Source: an uncultured Bacilli bacterium (GTDB lineage Bacteria; Bacillota_I; Bacilli_A; RF39; UBA660). Taken from it: a stretch of 45,066 bases of DNA. The notes under the pieces were generated by a model that worked only from the letters and a program-made list of their open reading frames with translations, ran no database searches and was not told the DNA's origin. Position 1 is the first letter of the stretch, and the number at the start of each line of letters is the position of its first letter. Positions 8,841 to 16,619 of this stretch are shown here, in pieces. Location of the stretch: positions 1-45,066 of the forward strand of contig CANQGH010000008.1 in assembly GCA_947601845.1 (NCBI GenBank), read 5' to 3'. Position numbers and translations under genes: made by a program.

Positions 8841-9858
8841 ACTTTAATACTTCAAAATATTTATTTTTAAAAAAAGAAAGATAAACCCTAGTATATTCAC
8901 CTTGTTTCGATTCAATTGTAATTTGATGTCCTAACTTAGTACATAAATTTTTACAAATAGTAAGACCCATTCCTGTAGATGTACCCTGCTTTCTACCATT
9001 TTCTCCCGTAAAAGTCTTATCAAAGACTTGATCTATATCTGAACTAGGTATACCGATACCATTATCTTCTATTACTAATGTCACTTGCTTATCATCATCA
9101 TATGCCCAAATATGAATATAAGCATTTTTAATACTTCTTTTATATTTAATACTGTTATTGATAATTTGTCCTAAAATAAACTCTAACCATTTAGCATCAG
9201 TTAAAACTTGATATGGGATATTTTCTACTTTAAAAGCAATCTTATTGTCCAATAAATCATCCATATTCTTTAATCCCACACGTTTAACAACCATAGCTAA
9301 ATCAATATCTTTTATCAAATAATCTTTATTAGCATTTTCAGCTCGAACATAATATAATACTTGTTCAACATCATCTTCTAACCTTTTTAACTGTCTTTTA
9401 GTTTTATTATCAAATAATTTTTTATGATTATTAAGTGTTAAAACTAGACTAGCTAAAGGTATTTTTACCTCATGAATCCACATTTCAATATACTCTTTAA
9501 AGTCTTGTAATTGTTCTTCTTGTATTTTTATATTTTCAATCATAGATTTATTGATATTATACAAATCATCATATAAAATCTTACCCTCATAAAAGTCTGG
9601 TTTATTAATCATTTCTAATACTAAATAACTTTTATCTAAATAGTTAATTTTATTTAATAAGTCACAATAAAACCCTCTTTTTCTAAAATAGTCTATTCCT
9701 AACATAAGAATAAAGAAAATAATTAAGATAGCAATGATTAATACAATTAAATCTTTACTAACTTTAAAAGCTAAAAGAATTAAAATAATAAGTATGTAAC
9801 TAATAATAGATAAAATAAATGCATAAGTTTTATCTTTTAAATATTTATTTAATTTCAT
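8839..9858 (-). CDS. BceS-like intramembrane-sensing histidine kinase
   Basis: The 339-aa kinase has two transmembrane helices (about 12-31 and 36-54) joined by only a few external residues, so it lacks a sensor domain of its own. This is typical of BceS kinases, which read the activity of their ABC transporter. The H-box EMWIHEVKIPL places the phosphorylated His at residue 129. An N-box NNSIKY, a G1 box EDNGIGIP and a G2 box GTSTGMGL complete the ATP-binding domain. It overlaps the regulator gene by 4 nt (ATGA). It should phosphorylate the adjacent response regulator when the transporter is engaged. Confidence 0.9.
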   Translation of the reverse strand: MKLNKYLKDKTYAFILSIISYILIILILLAFKVSKDLIVLIIAILIIFFILMLGIDYFRKRGFYCDLLNKINYLDKSYLVLEMINKPDFYEGKILYDDLYNINKSMIENIKIQEEQLQDFKEYIEMWIHEVKIPLASLVLTLNNHKKLFDNKTKRQLKRLEDDVEQVLYYVRAENANKDYLIKDIDLAMVVKRVGLKNMDDLLDNKIAFKVENIPYQVLTDAKWLEFILGQIINNSIKYKRSIKNAYIHIWAYDDDKQVTLVIEDNGIGIPSSDIDQVFDKTFTGENGRKQGTSTGMGLTICKNLCTKLGHQITIESKQGEYTRVYLSFFKNKYFEVLK

Positions 9859-10517
9859 GATAGAATGTACCCTAACCCTTTCCTAGTTTCAATAGCTTTA
9901 TAATAACCAATATCTTTTAATTTAGCTCTTAATCTACTAATATTAACGGTTAGGGCATTATCATTAATAAACTCATCGTTATTCCATAAATCGGTCATTA
10001 ATTCATCACGAGTTACAATTCTATTTTGATGATTTAATAAATAGGAAAAAATAATCATCTCATTTTTGGTTAATATAACTTCCGTATCACCTTTGGTAAT
10101 AAGACCTTTACTAATATTTATTTCTAAGTCATGGTAATTAATAATATTGGTATTTTTACTTGTTCTTTTTAACACGGCACCGATTCTTAAAAGTAGGATA
10201 TTAGGATTGTATGGTTTAGTAATATAATCATCTGCACCATAAGTAATGGATAATACTTCATCTACTTCAGTGTTTTTACTGGTTACCATAATAACGGGAA
10301 CATTAGATTTCTTACGTAAATTTTGTAGAAGTACTTCCCCATTCATATAAGGAATATTGATATCTAAAAGGACTAAATCAGGTGAATAAGATAATATTTC
10401 ATTTAAGGTATTCGTAAAATCTTTTATTAGAGCTACTCTATAACCGTTACTTTGTAATAATTCTTTTAATTCTTTACTGATTACCTCGTCATCTTCAATA
10501 ATCATGATTTTAGGCAT
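9855..10517 (-). CDS. BceR-like OmpR-family response regulator
   Basis: The 220-aa protein has a receiver domain with acidic pair EDD at 8-10, phospho-acceptor Asp52 (VLLDINIP), a conserved Thr in VMVTS and Lys in ITKPY, followed by a winged-helix DNA-binding domain with NALTVNISRLRAKL and a GLGY turn. The ATG at 10517 is preferred over the upstream in-frame GTG (10526), because the GGTGAT ribosome site is spaced for the ATG. It should bind the TTACA-N4-TGTAA sites at 10572 and 8823 and switch on both transcription units. Confidence 0.9.
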   Translation of the reverse strand: MPKIMIIEDDEVISKELKELLQSNGYRVALIKDFTNTLNEILSYSPDLVLLDINIPYMNGEVLLQNLRKKSNVPVIMVTSKNTEVDEVLSITYGADDYITKPYNPNILLLRIGAVLKRTSKNTNIINYHDLEINISKGLITKGDTEVILTKNEMIIFSYLLNHQNRIVTRDELMTDLWNNDEFINDNALTVNISRLRAKLKDIGYYKAIETRKGLGYILS

Positions 10518-10542
10518 ACTTATCACCGCATTTCTTTTTTAT

Positions 10543-10585
10543 ATTATACCACGCTTAAAAATTAGTAAACCTTACATTTTTGTAA
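10543..10585 (-). promoter_or_regulatory. Regulator promoter with BceR-type operator
   Basis: TATAAT (10543-10548 on the minus strand) has only a weak -35 (GGTTTA, 17-nt spacer). The palindrome TTACA-TTTT-TGTAA (10572-10585) directly abuts that -35. A strong -10 with a poor -35 and an adjoining operator suggests activation by the bound regulator, that is, autoregulation. Confidence 0.7.
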
Positions 10586-10614
10586 GAAAAAAACAAGTCT
10601 ATCTAGATTTGTTT
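10586..10614 (-). terminator. Terminator of the 10603-11460 gene
   Basis: AAACAA and TTGTTT (10591-10596 and 10609-10614), with an inner TC/GA pair, form a stem that begins in the last codons of the upstream gene and is followed by Ts on the minus strand. Confidence 0.65.
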
Positions 10615-11460
10615 CTTCAAATATTTATTAGCGCGATAAATCATATAAATCGCCATGCCTGAATTGATAATAGTAATACCAAGGCCAGATAAAGATGTAA
10701 CAATTAGTTTAAAATTACTATCATTATTACCAAATTGAGAAACCATAGCCACTTCAAGGGAAACAATAGAAATCATTGCGACAGTTAAATTAATACATTT
10801 ACTTGATGCTAAAAGGGGGCTATGATCTTTTCGATATTTAATTACCTTGATAATGGCACTTATGATTAAATAAAAGTCATACATGGCAACTATATAAATA
10901 ATAAACCCAGCATAAGTTATTTCTTGATTTTGTTTAATGATGAGAACGATTATACCAGATAATATTAAATTTAAAAATAATAAAATAATTCCTGTTAATT
11001 TTAATTTTTTATATTCATCTTTTAAATTAATACCAACTTCTTTTTTAATATCTTTAACAATAGTAAACTTCATTATACATAAAACAAGATAATATATGGC
11101 AAAAGTAATAAACCACCAAGACATATAATATATACCTGTACCTAATTTAAAAAGACCATATATAAAATTCAAAAATAGTGAAAAAACTAACAAGATTTTA
11201 GTTATCAATAGCTCATTTTGATGATACCAATTATACAGGGTGGATTTTTTAATAACATTATGACTAAACTTACATATTTTAACAAACCAAATACAAAATA
11301 TAATTAAGGCATAAGTCGATAAAAGATAACTGATATAAGCAAGTGGTGTATTTTCTAAATGAAAACTAAAAACATAAATAAGTAAACTAAAAGCTACATT
11401 AAAAATAATGAAGCCCATTATTTTATTAGGCAAAAATAATTTGTTTAATATCTTTTTCAT
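10603..11460 (-). CDS. Multi-pass membrane protein of unknown function
   Basis: I do not recognise a family. The 285-aa sequence has eight or so hydrophobic segments spread over its length, separated by short Lys-rich loops, and no signal peptide cleavage motif or catalytic motif. It ends in the Lys-rich tail NKYLKKQI. It is transcribed toward the Bce-like regulator but is separated from it by its own terminator, so it need not belong to that system. A TATAAT-like box lies just upstream at about 11480-11490. It could be a sensor-linked or peptide-immunity membrane protein, but nothing in the sequence proves this. Confidence 0.6.
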   Translation of the reverse strand: MKKILNKLFLPNKIMGFIIFNVAFSLLIYVFSFHLENTPLAYISYLLSTYALIIFCIWFVKICKFSHNVIKKSTLYNWYHQNELLITKILLVFSLFLNFIYGLFKLGTGIYYMSWWFITFAIYYLVLCIMKFTIVKDIKKEVGINLKDEYKKLKLTGIILLFLNLILSGIIVLIIKQNQEITYAGFIIYIVAMYDFYLIISAIIKVIKYRKDHSPLLASSKCINLTVAMISIVSLEVAMVSQFGNNDSNFKLIVTSLSGLGITIINSGMAIYMIYRANKYLKKQI

Positions 11461-11491
11461 AATACACCTCTAACTATATATAATTATATCA

Positions 11492-11519
11492 TTAAAAGAA
11501 AAAGGAAGAATATTCTTCC
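11492..11519 (-). terminator. Terminator of the 11529-11924 gene
   Basis: GGAAGAATATTCTTCC (11504-11519) is a perfect 16-nt palindrome followed on the minus strand by TTTTTCTTTT, right after the stop of the small membrane protein gene. Confidence 0.8.
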
Positions 11520-11528
11520 AAGCAAATA

Positions 11529-11924
11529 TTAATCTTTGTTACTTTTTAAATAAGAATATATTGGATAGTTAAGGACGCATACAAGTAAACCAATAATACC
11601 TGTTATAATACCAATTAGTAAATCAGTTTTAGTAGGATCTCCAACCATAACTTTACTCATACCAAATCCCATTATTAATGCACCAACTATTCCTACAAAC
11701 CAAGTGAATACAATTCCCCAGTTTATAGGAGCATGTTCTTTTTTAGGATGATTACTTCTATATACAGGAATAATACAAAGTAAAATAATAAATCCTAAAA
11801 CTGCTACTACAACACCTGATGCAAATAAGTCCCATTCAGTTATTAAACACATGCACATACCTATTGCAAATACTAGTCCGCCTATTGTTCCTAAAATAAT
11901 TTCTAATAAAGTTTCCTTTTTCAT
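11529..11924 (-). CDS. Small four-helix membrane protein
   Basis: This 131-aa protein has four hydrophobic segments arranged as two similar halves: a GTIGGLVFAIGMCMCLI helix and a second helix in the first half, then WFVGIVGALIMGFGMSK and a last helix. Both halves have the G-x-GM pattern, which suggests an internal duplication. It follows the small repeat protein gene by 20 nt and shares its operon under the TetR-controlled promoter. Comparable small membrane proteins occur beside TetR regulators in clostridia, but the function is unknown. Confidence 0.65.
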   Translation of the reverse strand: MKKETLLEIILGTIGGLVFAIGMCMCLITEWDLFASGVVVAVLGFIILLCIIPVYRSNHPKKEHAPINWGIVFTWFVGIVGALIMGFGMSKVMVGDPTKTDLLIGIITGIIGLLVCVLNYPIYSYLKSNKD

Positions 11925-11944
11925 TTTCTTACCTCCATATAACT

Positions 11945-12208
11945 TTATTTATTTAATTTTTCTTTAATTTCAGCCTGTATTTCTTCTGTTGTTTTCGAAT
12001 ATTTATGTTGTTCTTGTTGCCTTTCTTCTTGTTCTTTTTGTAATCTTGTCTTGGCTTCTTCTATTGTTTCACCATCTTTTTTTAAGAAAGTATCTACAAA
12101 TTTATCTTCAACTTTCTTGTATCCACCAACAACTGTATCCTCGATTTTTTTGTAACCACCAACGACCGCATCTTCAATTTTTTTGTTCGCATCAATAATT
12201 TTAGACAT
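11945..12208 (-). CDS. Small charged protein with KKIEDxVVGGY tandem repeats
   Basis: This 87-aa soluble protein starts with two perfect-phase 11-residue repeats (KKIEDAVVGGY, KKIEDTVVGGY) and a third degenerate one, KKVEDKFVDTF. The C-terminal half is very charged (KDGETIEEAKTRLQKEQ and more) and probably helical or coiled coil. I recall similar proteins next to TetR regulators in Clostridium-type genomes; their role is not established. The ATG at 12208 is preferred over an in-frame GTG nine bases upstream because GGGAG lies 8 nt before the ATG. It is the first gene of the unit divergent from tetR. The repeats may form an amphipathic helix lying on a membrane; that is inference. Confidence 0.75.
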   Translation of the reverse strand: MSKIIDANKKIEDAVVGGYKKIEDTVVGGYKKVEDKFVDTFLKKDGETIEEAKTRLQKEQEERQQEQHKYSKTTEEIQAEIKEKLNK

Positions 12209-12232
12209 ACTTATCACTCCCTTTCAATAACT

Positions 12233-12312
12233 AGACACTTGTCTTTTTTTTACAATTTTAGTATAATCTTTTAGAAAGCGAAAAACAATCAACAATTTAT
12301 CGACATTTGTCT
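12233..12312. promoter_or_regulatory. Divergent promoters with paired TetR-type operators
   Basis: Plus strand: TTGTCT (12239-12244), 17 nt, TATAAT (12262-12267), driving tetR. Minus strand: TTGTTT (complement of 12283-12288), 17 nt, TATACT (complement of 12260-12265), driving the small-protein operon. The two -10 boxes overlap. A perfect palindrome AGACACTTGTCT (12233-12244) covers the plus -35, and a sister site GACATTTGTC (12302-12311) lies downstream of the tetR start point. Both fit GACA-N2-TGTC and are probably bound by the adjacent TetR protein. Confidence 0.75.
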
Positions 12313-12330
12313 AATTAAAGGAGTAAAATT

Positions 12331-12870
12331 ATGAATACACCCAATAATAAAAGGAGAAAAGAAACTCAAGATAAAATTAGTAAAGTATTTATATCCTTAC
12401 TACAAACAAAAGAAATAACGGAAATTTCTGTTACTGACATTTGTAAACTTGCTAAAATAAATCGTTCTACTTTTTATGTTAATTATCTTGATATTTACGA
12501 TTTAGCTGATAAAATCGGGCAAAAATTAGAACAAGATGTTTTATTTTTATATCAAGAAGAAAGAGAAACAAATCATAATTCCAATAATTTTTTAAAATTA
12601 TTCAAGCATATAAAAGATAATCAAATATTTTATAAAACTTATTTCAAATTAAATATGGATCAAAACTTTATTATTAAAGATTATGATTATCATTTATCGA
12701 AAAGATTATATGATGATAAATACATAGATTATCACATGGAATTTTTTAAAGCTGGGCTAAATGCTATTATCAAAAAGTGGTTAGATAATGGATGTAGGGA
12801 ATCTCCTGAAGAAATAAATGATATTTTAGTCAAAGAATACCAAAATAAAAATAATATCAGCACTATCTAG
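12331..12870 (+). CDS. TetR/AcrR-family transcriptional regulator
   Basis: The 179-aa protein has the TetR N-terminal helix-turn-helix at about residues 14-58, with EISVTDICKLAKINRSTFY as the recognition region, followed by an all-helical ligand and dimer domain that I cannot assign. The start has GGAG 8 nt upstream. It is divergent from the 12208-11529 operon, and the two share the palindromes at 12233 and 12302, so it likely represses that operon and itself. The C-terminal part resembles the TetR_C_33/DhaS-like group by general look only. The ligand is unknown. Confidence 0.88.
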   Translation: MNTPNNKRRKETQDKISKVFISLLQTKEITEISVTDICKLAKINRSTFYVNYLDIYDLADKIGQKLEQDVLFLYQEERETNHNSNNFLKLFKHIKDNQIFYKTYFKLNMDQNFIIKDYDYHLSKRLYDDKYIDYHMEFFKAGLNAIIKKWLDNGCRESPEEINDILVKEYQNKNNISTI

Positions 12871-12884
12871 CGATATTATTTTTT
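12850..12884. terminator. Bidirectional terminator between tetR and the VanZ gene
   Basis: AATAATATC (12850-12858) pairs with GATATTATT (12872-12880). A T-run follows on the plus strand and an A-run precedes it, so it can end both convergent genes. It overlaps the last codons of tetR and the end of the VanZ gene. Confidence 0.75.
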
Positions 12885-13832
12885 TATTAATCCTATGTAG
12901 TCATTGAATTCAACTAGGGCACCTTGAATATTGTTTTTATGTTTAAGTATATCTTGCCATAAATTATTAACTATCGGATCTTTATAAAGGGTATCTAAAA
13001 CAGGACCATTACCAACATTATTTAATTGGTTAGCCTCTCTTAGATTACGTTGATATAAAAAATCACGATAATTAATAACCCCTATCGTTACTAATTCTAC
13101 TAAAATAATGCTGATAAAGAAACAATATACATTGTTAAGAGTAAGATTATTGTCCTCTAATAAGAAAATGTTTCTTAATAATGCATTAACATCTTTATTT
13201 TGTAAGATGAAGTACATAATTAATGAACCTGAAGTATTAAGAATAATGTCATCGATATCAAATACGCCCGCCATACTAATGAATTGTAAAGTTTCAATAC
13301 CTAAAGTGATTAAAACCATAATTATTAAATATGATAAAAACGAATGTTTTTTATCTGACAAGATGGTAACAAAAAAGCCCATAGGGATAAGCGCAACAAA
13401 ATTACCTAATAAATTAAAAACCCATAACTTAGTAGGAAATAGACTATCAAAGTTTTGCAAATAATTGGTAATTTCCTTAAAAGGAATAAGATTAATATGC
13501 GTTTTGGCATAATTTATAAAAGACTGACTAAACAATTGGTCTAATGCAAAATGACGAACCCCTAACAAAGTATCAAAAAGGGTCCAAGTAAGGAATACCG
13601 TTAAATATATAGTCATAAATATCCATAAATTAGTTTTCATTAATTGATTATGACCATAATATTTAGATAATAGCACTCCACCCAAATAAGCAAAGAAGCA
13701 TCCGGATACTGGCACCATTAATCGGGAATAACCAGAGATATTAAAATATGGTGTTTTCTCATTCAAAATATAAATAGCAATCAATATAATAGCTACAATA
13801 TAACAAATAATACCTCCTACTTTCTCCTTCAT
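12876..13832 (-). CDS. VanZ-family membrane protein
   Basis: The 318-aa protein has about seven hydrophobic segments and the VanZ core: NLLGNFVALIPMGFF followed by a helix and ETLQFISMAGVFDIDDIILNTSG. VanZ is named for low-level teicoplanin resistance, and its biochemical role is not settled. The N-terminal two helices and a C-terminal soluble tail (about residues 255-318) make this copy longer than the minimal domain. It has its own promoter at 13903-13931. Convergent with tetR, it shares the bidirectional terminator. Confidence 0.82.
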   Translation of the reverse strand: MKEKVGGIICYIVAIILIAIYILNEKTPYFNISGYSRLMVPVSGCFFAYLGGVLLSKYYGHNQLMKTNLWIFMTIYLTVFLTWTLFDTLLGVRHFALDQLFSQSFINYAKTHINLIPFKEITNYLQNFDSLFPTKLWVFNLLGNFVALIPMGFFVTILSDKKHSFLSYLIIMVLITLGIETLQFISMAGVFDIDDIILNTSGSLIMYFILQNKDVNALLRNIFLLEDNNLTLNNVYCFFISIILVELVTIGVINYRDFLYQRNLREANQLNNVGNGPVLDTLYKDPIVNNLWQDILKHKNNIQGALVEFNDYIGLIKK

Positions 13833-13902
13833 AAAATTCCCTACCTCTATAATTAAAATAACAATATCATCTAAATATTCACAAATACTCCATTATGATA
13901 TA

Positions 13903-13931
13903 ATGATAAAATAGGCTTTTTCAAGTGTCAA
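13903..13931 (-). promoter_or_regulatory. Promoter of the VanZ gene
   Basis: On the minus strand TTGACA (complement of 13926-13931) is followed after 17 nt by TATCAT (complement of 13903-13908), a near-consensus sigma-A promoter about 70 nt before the VanZ start. Confidence 0.65.
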
Positions 13932-13963
13932 TTATTAATCAACATTTTTTATATTTGACACTT
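13923..13963. repeat. Inverted repeat over the VanZ -35 box
   Basis: AAGTGTCAA (13923-13931) and TTGACACTT (13955-13963) are perfect 9-nt arms, 23 nt apart. The left arm contains the VanZ -35. Ts follow on the plus strand, but no plus-strand gene ends here, so an operator is more likely than a terminator. Confidence 0.5.
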
Positions 13964-13999
13964 TTTTGTTGTAAAAGTATGTAAATATATCAATTGAAA

Positions 14000-14938
14000 T
14001 TAGTTTTCTTTTTTCAATTTATTCTTATAGCTATAAGCCATATTTTCATATATCATTTCTAATGTATCATAAACTTTAACATAGTTCATCGAAGCATTAC
14101 TACAAGCATAGTCAAGCATGTTATAAGGATAACTAGGATAATACTTAGAAACTAGACTTTCTAACTTACTAAATGTCATAGTAGAATCATATTTAATACC
14201 AGCATAATCTAACATTTCTTTAAATAAGCACGCTAATTTATTCTTTTCAGCATTATATAAATCTTCTAAAGTCATACCATCTTCCAAAGTAAAATCTTTA
14301 TAAAAGTTGGCATATTTTTTATAATCATCTTCACAAGTTAACAAATCATATAATTCATCAAATAACATAACTACATCGACATGATCCACCGATATAACCT
14401 CATCAGAAGGTCCAATTACATAAGCATTATTAATAGCTGTCCAAAGATTATTTAATGGAAACTCATAATAGTTGTAATGCATTAAAACTTGATTAAAAAG
14501 TTCCGTAAAAGAGGGATTATTTGGTACTTTTTTATTTTTATATTCTAGCATTTTAACGAACAATGCTTGTAATTTTTGTTTTTTAGTCTCTAATAATGCT
14601 GGGTACCCACTCTTTTTTATTTGCTTTATTACATCTTGGTACTTTGCAAAACGCTCCATTAAACTATTATATATTTCTCTTCCCTCACTTATATAAGTCT
14701 TATTACCAGTTAAATCTTCGATTAAATAATTAAAATCATAAAAAATAATGAACTTTTCTTTAAACACCGTAGCAATTTCACTTAATAAGTCTTTTGTATT
14801 TTCACTTTTAAAAATGATATTTTTGGTCTTAGCTATATCTTTGGCTAAAGCAATAGATTCTTGTGTTAATACTTTAGCATTAGGCTTAGCTATATCAGTA
14901 CTAAAATTGTTAATATCTAATTTTGACACCTGCATCAT
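14000..14938 (-). CDS. Unknown soluble protein, last gene of the tag unit
   Basis: No family is recognised. The 312-aa sequence has no signal peptide, no membrane helix and no clear catalytic motif. It looks mostly helical, rich in Tyr, Asn and Lys, with acidic stretches such as LTCEDDYKKYANFYKDF. It begins 6 nt after the Tag stop codon and is therefore translated from the same message. Two ATG codons in a row leave a 3-nt ambiguity in the start. A role with Tag in alkylation repair would be guesswork. Confidence 0.55.
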   Translation of the reverse strand: MMQVSKLDINNFSTDIAKPNAKVLTQESIALAKDIAKTKNIIFKSENTKDLLSEIATVFKEKFIIFYDFNYLIEDLTGNKTYISEGREIYNSLMERFAKYQDVIKQIKKSGYPALLETKKQKLQALFVKMLEYKNKKVPNNPSFTELFNQVLMHYNYYEFPLNNLWTAINNAYVIGPSDEVISVDHVDVVMLFDELYDLLTCEDDYKKYANFYKDFTLEDGMTLEDLYNAEKNKLACLFKEMLDYAGIKYDSTMTFSKLESLVSKYYPSYPYNMLDYACSNASMNYVKVYDTLEMIYENMAYSYKNKLKKEN

Positions 14939-14944
14939 CTCTTT

Positions 14945-15505
14945 CTATTTTATTATTTCTTTATGATATAAAAAACATTCTTTATCATGAGAATTAATTA
15001 TCCCTATAGCTTGTAAATATGAATAAATGATAGTTGTCCCAACAAACTTCATCTTCCTTTTTCTTAAATCTTCGGAAATAAGACTGGATAAACGAGATTT
15101 AGTCTTCCCCACTTCATATATAATCTTATCATTAGTAAAAGTTTTTAAGTAATTATAAAATGAACCATAAGTATTAATAATCTCTTTAAATATTTTAGCA
15201 TTATTAATAGCGGCTTGAATCTTTAATTTATTTCTTATTATATCCTTATTCTCTAATAAGACTTGAACCTTACAGTCATCATATTGAGCTATTTTGTCCA
15301 TATCAAAATTATCAAAAGCTTTTCTAAAAGATGATTTTTTATTTAAAACACATTCCCAAGATAAGCCCGCTTGGAACATTTCTAATAACAACATTTCAAA
15401 TAAATATTGATCATTATAATTAGGTACACACCACTCTTCATCATGATATTGTACATATAAAGGATTACGTAAATTACACCATTTACATCTTATTTTATCA
15501 TTCAT
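14945..15505 (-). CDS. tag: DNA-3-methyladenine glycosylase I
   Basis: The 186-aa enzyme has the Tag fold signatures: RCKWCN at the start, YHDEEWCVPNYNDQYLFEMLLLEMFQAGLSWECVL, and a C-terminal NSHDKECFLY. The zinc-snap ligands known for Tag (an N-terminal Cys and His plus a C-terminal His and Cys) have counterparts in C7, H21 and the final HDKEC. It excises 3-methyladenine from alkylated DNA to start base excision repair. The length is as expected for the family. It heads a two-gene unit with the unknown protein downstream; the glycosyltransferase stop is 31 nt upstream. Confidence 0.95.
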   Translation of the reverse strand: MNDKIRCKWCNLRNPLYVQYHDEEWCVPNYNDQYLFEMLLLEMFQAGLSWECVLNKKSSFRKAFDNFDMDKIAQYDDCKVQVLLENKDIIRNKLKIQAAINNAKIFKEIINTYGSFYNYLKTFTNDKIIYEVGKTKSRLSSLISEDLRKRKMKFVGTTIIYSYLQAIGIINSHDKECFLYHKEIIK

Positions 15506-15536
15506 ATTATTACCTATTAACTTTCTAGTATATTAT

Positions 15537-16619
15537 TTAAGATATATGCGTTTTTACAAAATCTACTAAGTCTTTAGCGGCATCTTTATTGATGAAAGCT
15601 CTTTGATTTTGTAACATCATCGCTCGTAATTTATCATCTTGCAAAATACTCTTAATATTTTCAACTATCTCATCAAGAGTATGAGATACTAAACTTAAAT
15701 GATTATTCTGAAAAAAGTCAGCATTATAATTTTCAACTCCAGGAATAGGCATAATATGTATCATAGGCCGATTTAAAACAGCGACTTCAGTACTAGTAAG
15801 ACCACCTGGTTTGGTTAAAACAACATCACTTTCTCTAATATAATCACCCATATTATCAACAAAACCCTTGACCACTAAATGAGGATCTTTTATTTTTCCT
15901 AATTTCTTTAATAATTTTTCATTGTTACCACAAATAACAGTTACATACGCATCAATATTATTTAAAACTTTTTTAACTATACCATCGATATTACCAAAAC
16001 CCATACTGCCAGAAGTAATTAAAAGATTAGGTTTATCTTTTTTGAAAGATACCATCCTATTTTTTTCTTGAAAACTAGTAGCTATGGGAATACCTATTGG
16101 TAATAAAACTTTCGCATCAATTCCTTTTTTAGTAAATTCATCTTTTAAAGATGCATGGGGAATAACAAAATAGTCCGGCTTAGTTTCATTCCAAAAAGGA
16201 ATATTAGTATAATCGGTCGCTACATTTATTAAAGTAATAGCAATACCATCTCTTTTTAAAGCGGTAATAGCCATGGCTGGAAATAAATGAGGACATATTA
16301 CGACATCATAATGATGTTCATTGATAAACATCAACATTTTATTTTTAGCTAATTTATTAAGTTCGTATACTGGACTAGTTATACCTACTTTACTATACAC
16401 CTCTCCCAATTTATAAACCCCTTTAAAGATAGTACCTTTTCCTTTAGTTGATTGTAAATATAACTTCTCTATTTGCTTAGATAATTTATTCCCTAAAATA
16501 CTAAAATAATCAACAAAATCACATTCTATTTTATTTAGATTAAATTCACTAGCAATGTATCTACCACAAGAGTTATGACCACCACCAGTACTACAAGACA
16601 ATACCAATACTTTCATCAT
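15537..16619 (-). CDS. MGDG-synthase-type diacylglycerol glycosyltransferase
   Basis: The 360-aa GT28/MGDG synthase-like enzyme starts with VLVLSCSTGGGHNSCGRYIA, the glycine-rich acceptor loop. It has a C-terminal nucleotide-sugar site with ITSGSMGFGN (about residue 200), KPGGLTSTEVAVLNRPMI and the PIPGVENYNADFF segment. Relatives (UgtP/YpfP, plant MGD1) move glucose or galactose from UDP-sugar to diacylglycerol on the inner membrane face and so make glycolipids and the lipoteichoic acid anchor. The start overlaps the stop of the upstream CmpB-like gene as ATGA. The choice of sugar cannot be told from sequence. Confidence 0.85.
   Translation of the reverse strand: MMKVLVLSCSTGGGHNSCGRYIASEFNLNKIECDFVDYFSILGNKLSKQIEKLYLQSTKGKGTIFKGVYKLGEVYSKVGITSPVYELNKLAKNKMLMFINEHHYDVVICPHLFPAMAITALKRDGIAITLINVATDYTNIPFWNETKPDYFVIPHASLKDEFTKKGIDAKVLLPIGIPIATSFQEKNRMVSFKKDKPNLLITSGSMGFGNIDGIVKKVLNNIDAYVTVICGNNEKLLKKLGKIKDPHLVVKGFVDNMGDYIRESDVVLTKPGGLTSTEVAVLNRPMIHIMPIPGVENYNADFFQNNHLSLVSHTLDEIVENIKSILQDDKLRAMMLQNQRAFINKDAAKDLVDFVKTHIS

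Noticed and set aside
12233-12312. Short inverted repeats here taken as CRISPR or terminator parts
   Set aside because: There are only two copies and no spacers, and they are placed on promoter elements; operators explain them better.
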